This document shows positions 8,418-17,466 of a stretch of DNA of 38,311 bases, one piece after another. The stretch comes from Clostridia bacterium. GTDB taxonomy: Bacteria > Bacillota > Clostridia > Christensenellales > CAG-917. The notes under the pieces were generated by a model, which made no database searches, had not been told where the DNA came from, and saw nothing but the letters and a program-made list of their open reading frames with translations. Position numbers and translations under genes: made by a program. Position 1 is the first letter of the stretch. The number at the start of each line of letters is the position of its first letter. Location of the stretch: positions 17,009 through 55,319 of the forward strand of contig JAQUST010000008.1 in assembly GCA_028710495.1 (NCBI GenBank), given 5' to 3'.

Positions 8418-8693
8418 ATAACTATAAATTTTTTAGTTTGCTGATAACAAACAGTTAAGCAGTTTGGTTGTCTATAAAAAATCAATATAAATACAGAAAT
8501 TATAATCATATACTACTTCAAAATAAAGAAATCAAAACATTTGCTACATTATAAAAACAAATTATCATAATCAATACAACATTCATAAGCAAGATTAAAT
8601 ATTTATTCAAGATATTATTTTGAGAAAACAATATTCAATAACTATAATCAATGTATAGAATCAATAATTAAAAATTCAATGAAATATTTCTTG

Positions 8694-9950
8694 TTAGATT
8701 ATTTTTTGGGGGTCAACAGGTATTCCGCCGTTATGTCTTGATTTTTCCGCAGCCATAACAATTTGGTGTGATGCAATAGTGTCGGAAATGAAGGTCACAT
8801 CTTGCATAAGCGATTCATCAAGTTTTCCGTTGAGTAGTTTGCAAAACGCAATTACAGTGCGGTAATCGCCTTCAATATGTCCAGTAATTAAACTTCCGGC
8901 AATAAGAGTGCGCTTTCTTCCGCCAAAAATGTTTAGTACAAGTTTTTTGTCGGTGGCAATAAGTTCGCCTTTTGTGCCGACTATTCGACTTTCTCTCATC
9001 ATTTTGTTTGAAAATGCATTTAAGGTATGAGTAGCAGTCGCACCGTTTGCAAACTGCATAGCAACAATTTGGTGGTCGCATACATCATTTTCGCTGTGAT
9101 AAACACATTTGCCATAGTCACCATTTTTTAGAGCTTCCAAAACATCGGCTTTTGATGCGCCAGTTTTGCCTGTCAATGTTCTGCGCATATATTTAACAAA
9201 TTTAGCTTTCCAAAACGGGTCTTTGAGATAAAGATTTACTGCATTATATGGACATTTTTCTACTTTGCAATCCACACATCTTTCCGCAGCGTTTGCAGGT
9301 GCATTTTGTTTTTTGAATATGGATAATTCTCCATATGATGAAACAGAGGTGCATTCGCTTCCCATAAACCATTGAATCAGGTCAAGGTCGTGACAGCATT
9401 TCGCCATGAGTGAAGGAGTGGCTGTCTTTTCTGATTTCCAGTTCCCGCGAACATAGCTATGCGCAAAATGAAAATAGCCTACATTTTCGATATGATTGAT
9501 ATTGACAATATCGCCTAAAATCCCGTCTCGTATGCAGTTCTTTATTTTTTGATAGTAGTTTGAATATCTTAAAACATGGCACACTACCATATTTACATTA
9601 TGTTGTTTTGACAAATCCATAAGCTCAATACATTCTGTGAGATTGTCAGAAACGGGTTTTTCCATAAGAATGTGGTAACCAATTTCAATCGCGCGCCTCC
9701 CTATTTCATAGTGCGTTTTATCTTGTGTGCATATGAAAACCGCATCCGAAATTTTCCCTTGCGCAAAGAAATCATTGGTTGAAGAAAAACATTTGTCCCG
9801 CGGTATCTTATAGCGTGGAGCAATATCTGTTAGCGCTTGCTCTGATGTGTCGCATAATGCAACTATTTTCACATTCTTACAAAACATTTTAACGAACATC
9901 ATATATTCAGTTCCGCGGTTGCCAAGTCCAATGACTGATATAGTTTTCAT
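8694..9950 (-). CDS. Gfo/Idh/MocA-family NAD(P)-dependent oxidoreductase
   Basis: The protein has 418 residues. An N-terminal Rossmann fold (VIGLGNRG, about 5-12) is followed by FICTQDKTH (about 72) and MEKPVSDN (about 95), the family's EKP motif whose Lys is catalytic. CCHDLDLIQW (about 186) matches the substrate-site Asp/His segment. An insertion carries CVDCKVEKC (about 223-231) and further Cys around 279-290, which could bind metal, as seen in some family members. The family oxidises sugars, inositols and related polyols; the substrate cannot be assigned. Its ribosome site is AGAGGT before the ATG. It stands alone, so context gives no pathway. Confidence 0.85.
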   Translation of the reverse strand: MKTISVIGLGNRGTEYMMFVKMFCKNVKIVALCDTSEQALTDIAPRYKIPRDKCFSSTNDFFAQGKISDAVFICTQDKTHYEIGRRAIEIGYHILMEKPVSDNLTECIELMDLSKQHNVNMVVCHVLRYSNYYQKIKNCIRDGILGDIVNINHIENVGYFHFAHSYVRGNWKSEKTATPSLMAKCCHDLDLIQWFMGSECTSVSSYGELSIFKKQNAPANAAERCVDCKVEKCPYNAVNLYLKDPFWKAKFVKYMRRTLTGKTGASKADVLEALKNGDYGKCVYHSENDVCDHQIVAMQFANGATATHTLNAFSNKMMRESRIVGTKGELIATDKKLVLNIFGGRKRTLIAGSLITGHIEGDYRTVIAFCKLLNGKLDESLMQDVTFISDTIASHQIVMAAEKSRHNGGIPVDPQKII

Positions 9951-9973
9951 ATCTTACCTCTTTTGTGATTACC

Positions 9974-10003
9974 ATTATATCGCAATTGTCTATACATTTT
10001 CAA
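9974..10003 (-). promoter_or_regulatory. Promoter of the Gfo/Idh/MocA gene
   Basis: Minus strand: TTGAAA, 18-nt spacer, TATAAT, with the start about 17 nt before the ATG. Confidence 0.65.
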
Positions 10004-10074
10004 GAGTATTTTTTTTATTGAATTATATTATCATAAAAAAATATAAAATTTTTGTAAAAAATTAATAAAAACAA

Positions 10075-10103
10075 TTGACTTTTGGCACAATAAGACATAG
10101 ACT
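10075..10103 (+). promoter_or_regulatory. Promoter of the hrcA-grpE-dnaK operon
   Basis: TTGACT, 17-nt spacer, TAGACT. The predicted start (about 10110) lies inside the CIRCE operator, the classic position for HrcA repression. Confidence 0.8.
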
Positions 10104-10104
10104 G

Positions 10105-10131
10105 TTAGCAGTCGATGAGATTGAGTGCCAA
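10105..10131 (+). promoter_or_regulatory. CIRCE operator (HrcA binding site)
   Basis: TTAGCAGTC, 9-nt spacer, GAGTGCCAA. The consensus is TTAGCACTC-N9-GAGTGCTAA, so each arm has one change. Related half-sites flank it: TTGGCAC at 10082-10088 and AAGTGCTAA at 10133-10141. Confidence 0.88.
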
Positions 10132-10211
10132 CAAGTGCTAACTTAAAATATCGTAATTGTTGCCTCAACAAGCGGAACGTATGCGGCGAATTCGTAAAAG
10201 GAGTGACCATT

Positions 10212-11381
10212 ATGGCAAAGAAAGAACTTTCGGAAAGAAAACAAAAAATATTGACAGCTTTGGTCGATGATTATATTATGTCGGCTGAACCTGTTTCGTC
10301 AAAAGATATACAGTCAAAATATATGCCTGAAGTCAGCTCCGCAACAATTCGAAGCGAGCTTTCAGCGCTTGAGGAAATGGGGTTTATTGAACAACCGCAC
10401 ACCTCGGCGGGCAGAGTACCTCTTCCTGAAGCATATCGACATTACGTTGAAAAGTTTATGGACAGAAGCAATTTGTCTTCAACAGATGTTGACTTCATAA
10501 GACAGCGTTTTCAAAATTCGCTGGGTAATGTGAGAACTTTGTCAGCAGAAGCTGCAAAGATAATCAGTGACACGACAAACTATACATCAATATTTGTGGG
10601 ACAAAATCAGAACACTATTTCTATTCAAGAAGTAAAACTTGTTCCAATGTCAAACAAAAAAGCTGTTGTGCTTGTGTTGACTGATGGCGGAATGCTCGCA
10701 GACAAAACTATAGACATTCCCGAGAGTGCAACACTAGAAGGTGTTGAAACGGCATCAAGAATTTTGAATAAAGTTTTTTCTGGCAAATGTTTGACTGATA
10801 TAGAAAGATTTCCTGCAGAAATTGAAACGGAACTAAAGGATTTTCAATCTATATTCAATGAAGTTCTTACAGTTCTAAAAAGTTATTGTGCAGAGAATGG
10901 ACAATCCGTATTTGTTGAGGGTGCACTAAAAATTCTTGATTATCCCGAGTACACAAACAAGGGAGATGCAAAGAAGTTTTTGCAAGTTATATCTGATGAT
11001 AAATGTGTTGCAGAACTTGTGAATTCAGGAAACCACGATATTGAATATTCAATCAAAATCGGAAGAGATGCCGAAGGTGGAATAGATAATTGCGCAATAG
11101 TTACTGCTGAATACAAAATCAACGGGCAGTTGCTCGGACAAGCTGGAGTTATTGGTCCTGAAAGAATGGACTATAAGAGAGTTCTCAGTGTGTTGGAATG
11201 CATAAGACAATCATTGACAACTGTTATGAATGATAAAAAGACTACAGCCAAGAATAATACTAACAAAAACAAAAATGATTTCGCAAAAGATGAAAATGAT
11301 GTAAATGGAGACAACGGCGAAAACTTTTCTGAAAATAAAGAAGAATATGTAGACGGAAGCGACAGCAACAAGGAGGATTAA
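10212..11381 (+). CDS. hrcA: Heat-inducible transcription repressor HrcA
   Basis: HrcA binds CIRCE and represses chaperone genes; its activity depends on GroEL in well-studied species. I place the start at the ATG at 10212, preceded by AAAAGGAG. The ORF track's GTG at 10125 lies inside the CIRCE element and would add 29 residues not typical of the family. The protein then has 389 residues. The winged-helix DNA-binding part is at about 1-75 (SERKQKIL, SSATIRSELSALEEMG, PHTSAGRVP), followed by the GAF-like dimerisation region. The last 50 residues are an Asn/Asp/Lys/Glu low-complexity tail beyond the normal HrcA end. First gene of the operon; grpE starts 1 nt after its stop. Confidence 0.95.
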   Translation: MAKKELSERKQKILTALVDDYIMSAEPVSSKDIQSKYMPEVSSATIRSELSALEEMGFIEQPHTSAGRVPLPEAYRHYVEKFMDRSNLSSTDVDFIRQRFQNSLGNVRTLSAEAAKIISDTTNYTSIFVGQNQNTISIQEVKLVPMSNKKAVVLVLTDGGMLADKTIDIPESATLEGVETASRILNKVFSGKCLTDIERFPAEIETELKDFQSIFNEVLTVLKSYCAENGQSVFVEGALKILDYPEYTNKGDAKKFLQVISDDKCVAELVNSGNHDIEYSIKIGRDAEGGIDNCAIVTAEYKINGQLLGQAGVIGPERMDYKRVLSVLECIRQSLTTVMNDKKTTAKNNTNKNKNDFAKDENDVNGDNGENFSENKEEYVDGSDSNKED

Positions 11382-11382
11382 T

Positions 11383-11946
11383 ATGGCTGAGAACAAAAAG
11401 AAAAATGCAGCTCAAACAGAAAAAGATAATAAAGTAGAAAACGCAGAAAGCAATAAAGTTGAGGGTGCTGTAAAAGAAGAAATGACGCAAGAAGAATATA
11501 TAGAATTTTTGGAAGGCGAACTAGGGAAAAATATTGCAATTGCTGATGAATGTAAAAGTTCTGCGCAAAGATTGAGAGCGGATTTTGAAAATTATAAAAA
11601 ACGCAACGCGTCACTATCTATTGAAAGCAAACAACAAGGTGAGGCACTGGTTTTGGAAGAACTGCTTCCTGCACTCGACAGTTGCGCGAGAGCCAAAACA
11701 ATGATAACAGATAAATCTGCATTAGAAGGTTTTGTTCTTTTGGAACAACAGTTGTTTGAAGTCCTTGAGAAGTTCGATGTTAAGGAAATTGATGCGATAG
11801 GCAAAGATTTTGATGCAAAGTTTATGAATGCAGTTCTCCGCGAGGTAAATGCAGAAATGGAAGGAAAGGTCATAGAAGTCTTTACAAAAGGCTATATGAT
11901 TGGCGGTAAAGTGCTTAGATACGCGGTTGTGAAAGTCGGTTGTTAA
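11383..11946 (+). CDS. grpE: Nucleotide exchange factor GrpE
   Basis: GrpE releases ADP from DnaK. The protein has 187 residues. A charged low-complexity N-terminus (about 1-40) precedes the long coiled coil containing RLRADFENYKKRN (about 62-75). The C-terminal beta domain ends with the family hallmark VFTKGYMIGGKVLRYAVVKV. AAGGAGG precedes the ATG, and the gene is tightly coupled to hrcA. Confidence 0.95.
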   Translation: MAENKKKNAAQTEKDNKVENAESNKVEGAVKEEMTQEEYIEFLEGELGKNIAIADECKSSAQRLRADFENYKKRNASLSIESKQQGEALVLEELLPALDSCARAKTMITDKSALEGFVLLEQQLFEVLEKFDVKEIDAIGKDFDAKFMNAVLREVNAEMEGKVIEVFTKGYMIGGKVLRYAVVKVGC

Positions 11947-12038
11947 TACGATAACTTCAGCTAAATTGCGTAAAATAAGCTATAAACGAAATCAATCTGA
12001 GAATTCAGAAAGATATAAATAAAACAAATTTTTTCATA

Positions 12039-12076
12039 AAGGAGGACGATGAACATATTAGGTTCATCAAAGTAGT
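12039..12076 (+). promoter_or_regulatory. dnaK ribosome-binding region with hairpin between SD and start codon
   Basis: The only Shine-Dalgarno (AAAGGAGG, 12038-12045) lies about 31 nt before the dnaK ATG. Between them sits a perfect hairpin, GATGAAC-atattag-GTTCATC (12048-12068). Folding it would leave about 10 nt between GGAGG and the ATG. The same stretch also contains a tiny ORF. Either hairpin bridging or reinitiation after that ORF could deliver ribosomes to dnaK. Confidence 0.6.
12049..12075 (+). CDS. Possible 8-residue leader peptide upstream of dnaK
   Basis: ATG at 12049 follows GGAGG by 3 nt and encodes MNILGSSK; its TAG stop ends 1 nt before the dnaK ATG. The close SD and adjoining stop fit translational coupling. 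It may equally be a chance by-product of the hairpin that contains its start codon. Confidence 0.3.
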   Translation: MNILGSSK

Positions 12077-13963
12077 ATGGGAAAAATAATAGGAATTGAT
12101 TTAGGAACAACAAACTCATGTGTAGCAGTTATGGAAGGCGGCGAAGCAGTCGTTATCCCAAATGCTGAAGGAATGAGAACAACACCATCTGTTGTGGCAT
12201 TCACAAAAGACGGAGAAAGATTGGTTGGCGATGTTGCAAAGCGTCAAGCGGTTGCAAATCCTGATCATACAATCATCTCTATCAAGAGAGATATGGGAAC
12301 AACAAAGAAAGTAAAAATAGAGTCAAAGGAATATACTCCACAAGAAATTTCTGCAATGATTTTGACAAAACTTAAAGAAGATGCAGAAAAATATCTTGGT
12401 CAAAAGGTTACTCAAGCAGTTATAACTGTTCCTGCGTACTTCAGCGACAGTCAGCGTCAAGCAACAAAGGATGCTGGAAAGATTGCAGGACTCGATGTTT
12501 TGCGTATTATCAATGAACCGACAGCAGCATCACTTGCTTACGGGATTGATAAGGACGAAAATAAAGCTCAAAAAGTTTTGATTTTTGACTTGGGCGGTGG
12601 AACATTCGATGTGTCATTGCTTGAACTTGGTGACGGAGTGTTTGAAGTTTTGGCAACCAGCGGTAACAATCGTTTGGGCGGTGATGACTTCGACCAAAGA
12701 ATTATAGATTATGTTGTGAGTGAATTCAAGTCGAAAGAAAAGATTGACCTTTCAACTGACAAAATGGCTTTGCAACGCATCAAGGAAGCTTCAGAAAAGG
12801 CGAAGATTGACCTTTCAGGAGTCACAAAGACAAAAATTAACCTTCCATTCATTGCAATGGCAAACGGTCAACCACTTCATATTGATATGGAATTGTCACG
12901 TGCAAAATTTGATCAGTTGACAGAGGACCTTGTTCAGAAGACAGTCACTCCAACACAACAAGCAGTCAAAGATGCAGGACTTTCTTACAATGATATCGCA
13001 AAAGTTATTTTGGTTGGTGGTTCAACCCGTATTCCGGCAGTCTATGAGGCTATCAAGAAACTTACAGGCAAAGAACCTTACAAAGGAATCAACCCTGATG
13101 AATGTGTCGCAATCGGCGCAGCAATTCAAGGCGGTGTGCTTGGCGGCGAAGTCAAAGATATGCTTTTGTTGGATGTCACACCATTGTCACTAGGTATCGA
13201 AACAATGGGCGGAGTGTTTACAAAGCTTATTGACAGAAACACCACAATACCGACCACAAAGTCGCAAATATTCTCAACAGCAGCGGATCATCAACCAGCA
13301 GTTGATGTGCATGTATTGCAAGGTGAAAGAAAGTTTGCTAAAGACAACAAAACTCTTGGTAGATTTGAATTGACAGGAATTGCTCCTGCACCAAGAGGCG
13401 TACCGCAAATCGAAGTTACATTTGATATCGATGCGAATGGTATTGTTTCAGTCAAAGCAGTTGACAAGGGCACAAACAAGTCACAAAGCATAACAATCAC
13501 CGCATCATCAAATCTTTCCGATAAAGACATTCAAGATGCAATCAAAGAAGCCGAGAAATATGCAGAAGAAGACCAAAAGCGCAAGGACTTGGTTGATGCA
13601 AAGAACGGTGCAGAACAACTTATATTTGCTATGGACAAATTTGTTATCGAAAGCGGCGACAAGCTCGAAGCTGATGATAAAGCAAAAGTTGAAGAAGCAG
13701 TAAAAGATGCAAAAGAAGCTCTTGAAAAAGCCGAAACTCAAGATGATATAAAATCACTTGTAGAAAAGATGAGCAAAATAACCGACCCAATCTTCAGCAA
13801 ATTCTATCAAGAAAACCCTGATGTGGCAGCTGCTGCAGGCGCAAATCCAAACGCTGGTACAAATCCAAACGGTGGAGCAAATGCCGGAGCATCTGGCGGA
13901 TGTGATAATTGTGGAAACGACGGCTGTGACACAGCTCCTCCAGAAGGTGGTTGGGAAGACTAA
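12077..13963 (+). CDS. dnaK: Molecular chaperone DnaK (Hsp70)
   Basis: The protein has 628 residues. The ATPase domain shows [10 protein letters not shown] (about 5-14), [16 protein letters not shown] (about 120), [14 protein letters not shown] and the phosphate motif [10 protein letters not shown]. The linker region [14 protein letters not shown] (about 365) leads into the substrate-binding domain and helical lid (about 480-590). It works with GrpE and DnaJ in ATP-driven folding. The tail is unusual. A short Ala/Asn/Gly stretch ends in [22 protein letters not shown], with three Cys, instead of the acidic EEV/DDKK-like end common in bacterial DnaK. The distant SD and hairpin described above govern its start. 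A 529-bp gap separates it from dnaJ. Confidence 0.97.
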   Translation: MGKIIGIDLGTTNSCVAVMEGGEAVVIPNAEGMRTTPSVVAFTKDGERLVGDVAKRQAVANPDHTIISIKRDMGTTKKVKIESKEYTPQEISAMILTKLKEDAEKYLGQKVTQAVITVPAYFSDSQRQATKDAGKIAGLDVLRIINEPTAASLAYGIDKDENKAQKVLIFDLGGGTFDVSLLELGDGVFEVLATSGNNRLGGDDFDQRIIDYVVSEFKSKEKIDLSTDKMALQRIKEASEKAKIDLSGVTKTKINLPFIAMANGQPLHIDMELSRAKFDQLTEDLVQKTVTPTQQAVKDAGLSYNDIAKVILVGGSTRIPAVYEAIKKLTGKEPYKGINPDECVAIGAAIQGGVLGGEVKDMLLLDVTPLSLGIETMGGVFTKLIDRNTTIPTTKSQIFSTAADHQPAVDVHVLQGERKFAKDNKTLGRFELTGIAPAPRGVPQIEVTFDIDANGIVSVKAVDKGTNKSQSITITASSNLSDKDIQDAIKEAEKYAEEDQKRKDLVDAKNGAEQLIFAMDKFVIESGDKLEADDKAKVEEAVKDAKEALEKAETQDDIKSLVEKMSKITDPIFSKFYQENPDVAAAAGANPNAGTNPNGGANAGASGGCDNCGNDGCDTAPPEGGWED

Positions 13964-14017
13964 TTCATTTGTTAGATAAGCATATAATGAATTATGTGAT
14001 AAATTGCAGTCAAAAAA

Positions 14018-14260
14018 GCAAAAGGCTTAACGCAAGCTAAAAGCTTGATAAGAGCAAAATGCTTAACACAAGCATAAAACTTGAACAGAGCAAACGCATA
14101 TACAAAGCAAAATCTGTTAGCGCATGAGTTATAGTAAAAAACTTATAGAATAGCAGAGGACTTATATAATGCTAATAGCTTAGTAAATGCAAAGGCTTGT
14201 AAAAGCAAAAAGCTTGAAAAGCAAAAAGCTTGAAAAGAGTAAAAGGCTTAAAAAACAAAT
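14018..14260 (+). repeat. Degenerate short-period repeats between dnaK and dnaJ
   Basis: A 36-bp unit (starts GCAAAAGGCTTAAC) is present twice at 14018-14053 and 14054-14089, with a decayed third copy. A 16-bp unit AAAAGCAAAAAGCTTG is exactly doubled at 14201-14232, with looser relatives on both sides. The stretch has no credible ORF. The whole gap (13964-14492) holds these repeats and the hairpin below; I saw no clear promoter. Confidence 0.75.
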
Positions 14261-14308
14261 TTATCACAAAACTAAATTGTTATAACTCCAAGGTTATATT
14301 TGGTAAGT

Positions 14309-14342
14309 CACTTGCTGTCCATTATTTTGGACAGCATTAGTG
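14309..14342 (+). other. Strong hairpin in the dnaK-dnaJ gap
   Basis: CACT-TGCTGTCC, loop ATTATTTT, GGACAGCA-tt-AGTG: 12 bp with a 2-nt bulge. No U-tract follows, so it is not a typical terminator. It could be a processing or attenuation element between dnaK and dnaJ. Confidence 0.5.
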
Positions 14343-14492
14343 GCGTTAAGGGAACAGACAATAACTTAAATTTTTCAGAAACTGAATGGATGTTCTAAAA
14401 GAAAAATTCTTACGGAAATATCGTTTGCTTTGGAATAAAAAATAGAGGATATTTATAAAAATCCTCAGTAAAAACATAGGAAAGGCGTACAT

Positions 14493-15653
14493 ATGGCAGA
14501 AAAAGATTACTACAAGTTATTAGGTGTTGAAAAGGGCGCAACTGCCGATGAGTTGAAGTCCGCTTACCGCAAGATGGCAAAAAAGTACCATCCTGATACT
14601 TTGTCAAGCTCAAGTGCCGACGACAAGAAAACCGCTGAAACGAAATTCAAAGAAATAAACCACGCGTATGATATTTTGTCTGATCCTCAAAAACGCGAAA
14701 CTTATGACCGCTTTGGAGATGAAAACGCTGGTGGAATGGGCGGTGCAGGAGGTTTTGGAGGATTTAGCCAAGGCTTTAGCGGAGCAAGTAGCGTTGATTT
14801 TGACGATATTTTGTCTTCTATTTTTTCTGGTTTTGGCGGAATGGGCGGGCAGACAAGAAGCAGCTCAAAACAAAATATTGCGCAACGCGGGCAAGATTTG
14901 CTTGTCGGACTTTCGATAAGTTTTGAAGAAGCCGCATTTGGCGCTGAAAAAACTGTGAATGTCCGTCGTGTTGAAAATTGTCCAAGTTGTAAAGGAACAG
15001 GCGCAAAAAACGGTACGTCTTTCAAAACTTGTTCAGCTTGCAATGGCACTGGTAAAGTGCAGACAATACAGCGCACTCCGTTTGGTCAGTTTTCTTCAGT
15101 TGTTCCTTGTCCGACTTGCAAGGGTCGTGGCAAGATTGTTGAAGAAGTTTGCCCGGTTTGTCAAGGAAATGCAAGACGCGAATATACGCGTGACGTCAAG
15201 GTTAATATTCCTGCAGGCATCGACAATGACCAACGCATAAATTATTCGGGCGAAGGCGGAGCTGGAATCAATGGCGGAGAGAATGGAAATCTTATAGTAC
15301 AAATAAAAGTTCGTCCGCATAAACTCTTCAAAAGAAACATAAACGATATGTTTATTGAAATCCCTATCACTATGATGGATGCAACATTGGGGTGTGTTAT
15401 TTCAGTTCCAACTTTGACAAAGCCGACAGAGCTTGATATTCCAGCGGGAACGCAAACAGGAACTGAATTCAAAATCAAAGGTCAGGGTATCAAATATATT
15501 CGCAAAAACACTTATGGAGATTTGTATGTGACTATCACTGTTGAGGTGCCGAAAAGCATTTCGAGAGAACAAAAAGATTTATTGAAGAAACTTCAATCCT
15601 CAGTCGATGTCAAACAATTTCCAAAGCAAAAAGAGTATAAGGACAAACTGTAA
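14493..15653 (+). CDS. dnaJ: Co-chaperone DnaJ (Hsp40)
   Basis: The protein has 386 residues. The J domain (about 1-70) contains the HPD motif (KKYHPD) that stimulates DnaK ATPase. A Gly/Phe-rich region follows (about 75-120). The zinc-binding region has four repeats: CPSCKGTG, CSACNGTG, CPTCKGRG and CPVCQGNA. The fourth lacks the final Gly, but its two Cys are intact. The C-terminal substrate-binding domains follow. GAAAGG lies before the ATG. An AT-rich hairpin (GAGGAT/ATCCTC, 14445-14466) lies just upstream of the ribosome site. Confidence 0.97.
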   Translation: MAEKDYYKLLGVEKGATADELKSAYRKMAKKYHPDTLSSSSADDKKTAETKFKEINHAYDILSDPQKRETYDRFGDENAGGMGGAGGFGGFSQGFSGASSVDFDDILSSIFSGFGGMGGQTRSSSKQNIAQRGQDLLVGLSISFEEAAFGAEKTVNVRRVENCPSCKGTGAKNGTSFKTCSACNGTGKVQTIQRTPFGQFSSVVPCPTCKGRGKIVEEVCPVCQGNARREYTRDVKVNIPAGIDNDQRINYSGEGGAGINGGENGNLIVQIKVRPHKLFKRNINDMFIEIPITMMDATLGCVISVPTLTKPTELDIPAGTQTGTEFKIKGQGIKYIRKNTYGDLYVTITVEVPKSISREQKDLLKKLQSSVDVKQFPKQKEYKDKL

Positions 15654-15739
15654 ATTATTTTGCCTAAAATATTAGCGATAATCTGTCAAAAGGTCTATAA
15701 TAAATCTTAGTAATGGTCTTTCAACAAGTGCTCAGCTTA

Positions 15740-15758
15740 TTTGACTAATGAAGTCAAA
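15740..15758 (+). promoter_or_regulatory. Inverted repeat upstream of prmA
   Basis: TTTGACT-aatga-AGTCAAA, a perfect 7-bp inverted repeat about 100 nt before prmA. It is operator-sized, but no promoter next to it is convincing. Confidence 0.3.
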
Positions 15759-15859
15759 GTATGCTACATAATTAGTAGAAGACAACTAGCAAAACATAAG
15801 CATTAAACAAAAGTAGATAGAAATGATATGGATTTTAACTAATTTTGAAAAGGAAAATA

Positions 15860-16756
15860 ATGAAATATACAGAAATTCAAATTGAAACAACACATTCCGA
15901 GATAGACTTGGTATCAGACGCAATGTTCAGCGCAGGTGCTGAAGGCGTTGAGATAATCGACAGCGAGGATGTTAAAGATATTTTGGCAGACAAAAGCACC
16001 TGGGACTATGTTGACAATAGTTTGCTAAAAACATCTGATAAAGCAACCGCGAAAACAGTTGTTGATTTCGAAAATAAAGAATTCATAAACAAATTGAGCG
16101 ATGAGCTAAAATTTTTGAATATAAAAAACTGTTCGATTTCTACCAAAGTTATCAATGGAGAAGATTGGGAAAATGAGTGGAAAAAGTATTTTAATCCTAT
16201 TAAAACTCATGGTATCACAGTTGTGCCAAGCTGGATTGATTATCAACAAGGCAAAAATGAAAAAATAATCAAGATAGACCCCGGAATGGCATTCGGAACA
16301 GGCGAACACGCTACAACTAGAATGTGTCTTGAAATGATGAACCCAAAAGGCAAATCAGTTATGGATATCGGATGTGGAAGCGGTATTTTGGGAATATCAT
16401 CAGCGATATTGGGTGCTACTTCAGTTTATATGTGTGATTTGGACTCTAAAGCAGTAGAGTTTTCAAAACGGAACGCTGAGGCAAATAATGTTGAATGTGT
16501 GATAGAGTGCGCCGACTTACTTGAAAAAAGTGATATGAAGGCTGACTTGATTTTTGCTAATATCACTGCTGATATTTTAATCAGACTGTCAAAATCCATA
16601 ATAGACCATTTGAACGATGGCGGAGAGATAATACTTTCAGGTATTATTGATTTAAGAGAACTAGAAGTCAAAGACGCTTACGAGGCTTTAGGGCTCAGAG
16701 TTATTGAACGAAGAGCGAAAAGCGATTGGAGAGGGTACAAACTTAAATGGAATTAA
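15860..16756 (+). CDS. prmA: Ribosomal protein L11 methyltransferase PrmA
   Basis: SAM-dependent trimethylation of ribosomal protein L11. I choose the ATG at 15860, preceded by AAAAGG, over the track's TTG at 15845; the protein is then 298 residues. The N-terminal substrate-recognition domain (about 1-115) is followed by DPGMAFGTGEHATT (about 136-149). The SAM motif is DIGCGSGILGIS (about 172). FANITADIL (about 234) matches the family's NI motif. It overlaps rsmE by 10 nt. The placement after dnaJ is the usual Firmicutes order. Confidence 0.95.
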   Translation: MKYTEIQIETTHSEIDLVSDAMFSAGAEGVEIIDSEDVKDILADKSTWDYVDNSLLKTSDKATAKTVVDFENKEFINKLSDELKFLNIKNCSISTKVINGEDWENEWKKYFNPIKTHGITVVPSWIDYQQGKNEKIIKIDPGMAFGTGEHATTRMCLEMMNPKGKSVMDIGCGSGILGISSAILGATSVYMCDLDSKAVEFSKRNAEANNVECVIECADLLEKSDMKADLIFANITADILIRLSKSIIDHLNDGGEIILSGIIDLRELEVKDAYEALGLRVIERRAKSDWRGYKLKWN

Positions 16757-17466
16757 GACGGTTTTTTGTTGATACTTCATATTGTTTTAATGATAAAATC
16801 ATCATTTGTGGTGAAGAGTTTTTGCATTTGAAAAATGTGCTTAGAATGAAAGTCGGCTTCAAGCTTATTGTTTGTTTGAATGACGGCTTAGACCGTTACG
16901 CTGAGATTGTTGCTATAAATCGCGATGAAGCGGAAGTAAAAGTTGAAAAAGTTGTACAGCGGGATGTAAAAAAACACAGACTTGTTTTGTATCCTGCGCT
17001 GTTGAAAAATAATAAGTTGGATTTTGTCATTCAAAAATCAGTGGAACTTGGAGTGAATGAAATTATTCCTTATACCTCTCAAAATACAAACGAAACAAAA
17101 TTTAATACTGAACGAGCAAACAAAATTGCGCTTGAGGCTGCAAAACAATGTGGCTCAGCGACTTTGACAGTAGTGAAAGCTGTTGTTGATTTTGATACGG
17201 TGTTGGCTGATTTCGGTCAGTATGATAATGTGATAATGCCATATGAAGACGAAATGCAGACTTCTTTTAGCGATGCAAATCATACGGGAAATAATCACGC
17301 AATTATTATTGGAAGTGAGGGCGGATTTACTCCTTATGAGATTGAAAAAGCAAAGAAAAACGAAGCTCAAATTGTTTCATTGGGTGAGCGCATACTTCGT
17401 GCAGACACTGCTTCAATAGTTTCTGTTGCATTATTGATGAATGAACTCGGGGAGTTGTCGCGATGA
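16747..17466 (+). CDS. rsmE: 16S rRNA (uracil-1498-N3) methyltransferase RsmE
   Basis: The protein has 239 residues and methylates U1498 of 16S rRNA in the decoding region. It has a small PUA-like N-domain (about 1-70) and a SPOUT domain with the knot motifs IIIGSEGGFTPYEIEKAK (about 178-195) and LGERILRADTA (about 205-215). Its start overlaps prmA and its end overlaps mtaB by 4 nt (ATGA), so the three are translationally coupled. Confidence 0.95.
   Translation: MELRRFFVDTSYCFNDKIIICGEEFLHLKNVLRMKVGFKLIVCLNDGLDRYAEIVAINRDEAEVKVEKVVQRDVKKHRLVLYPALLKNNKLDFVIQKSVELGVNEIIPYTSQNTNETKFNTERANKIALEAAKQCGSATLTVVKAVVDFDTVLADFGQYDNVIMPYEDEMQTSFSDANHTGNNHAIIIGSEGGFTPYEIEKAKKNEAQIVSLGERILRADTASIVSVALLMNELGELSR

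Noticed and set aside
8321-8509. ORF of 62 aa (-)
   Set aside because: The GIEPLTYSLRVNRSTI end is the antisense reading of tRNA-Thr.
10125-10211. N-terminal extension of HrcA from GTG
   Set aside because: The start lies inside the CIRCE operator, and the ATG at 10212 has a good SD and the family N-terminus.
14702-15076. ORF of 124 aa (-)
   Set aside because: Antisense shadow of the Gly-rich and zinc-finger parts of dnaJ.
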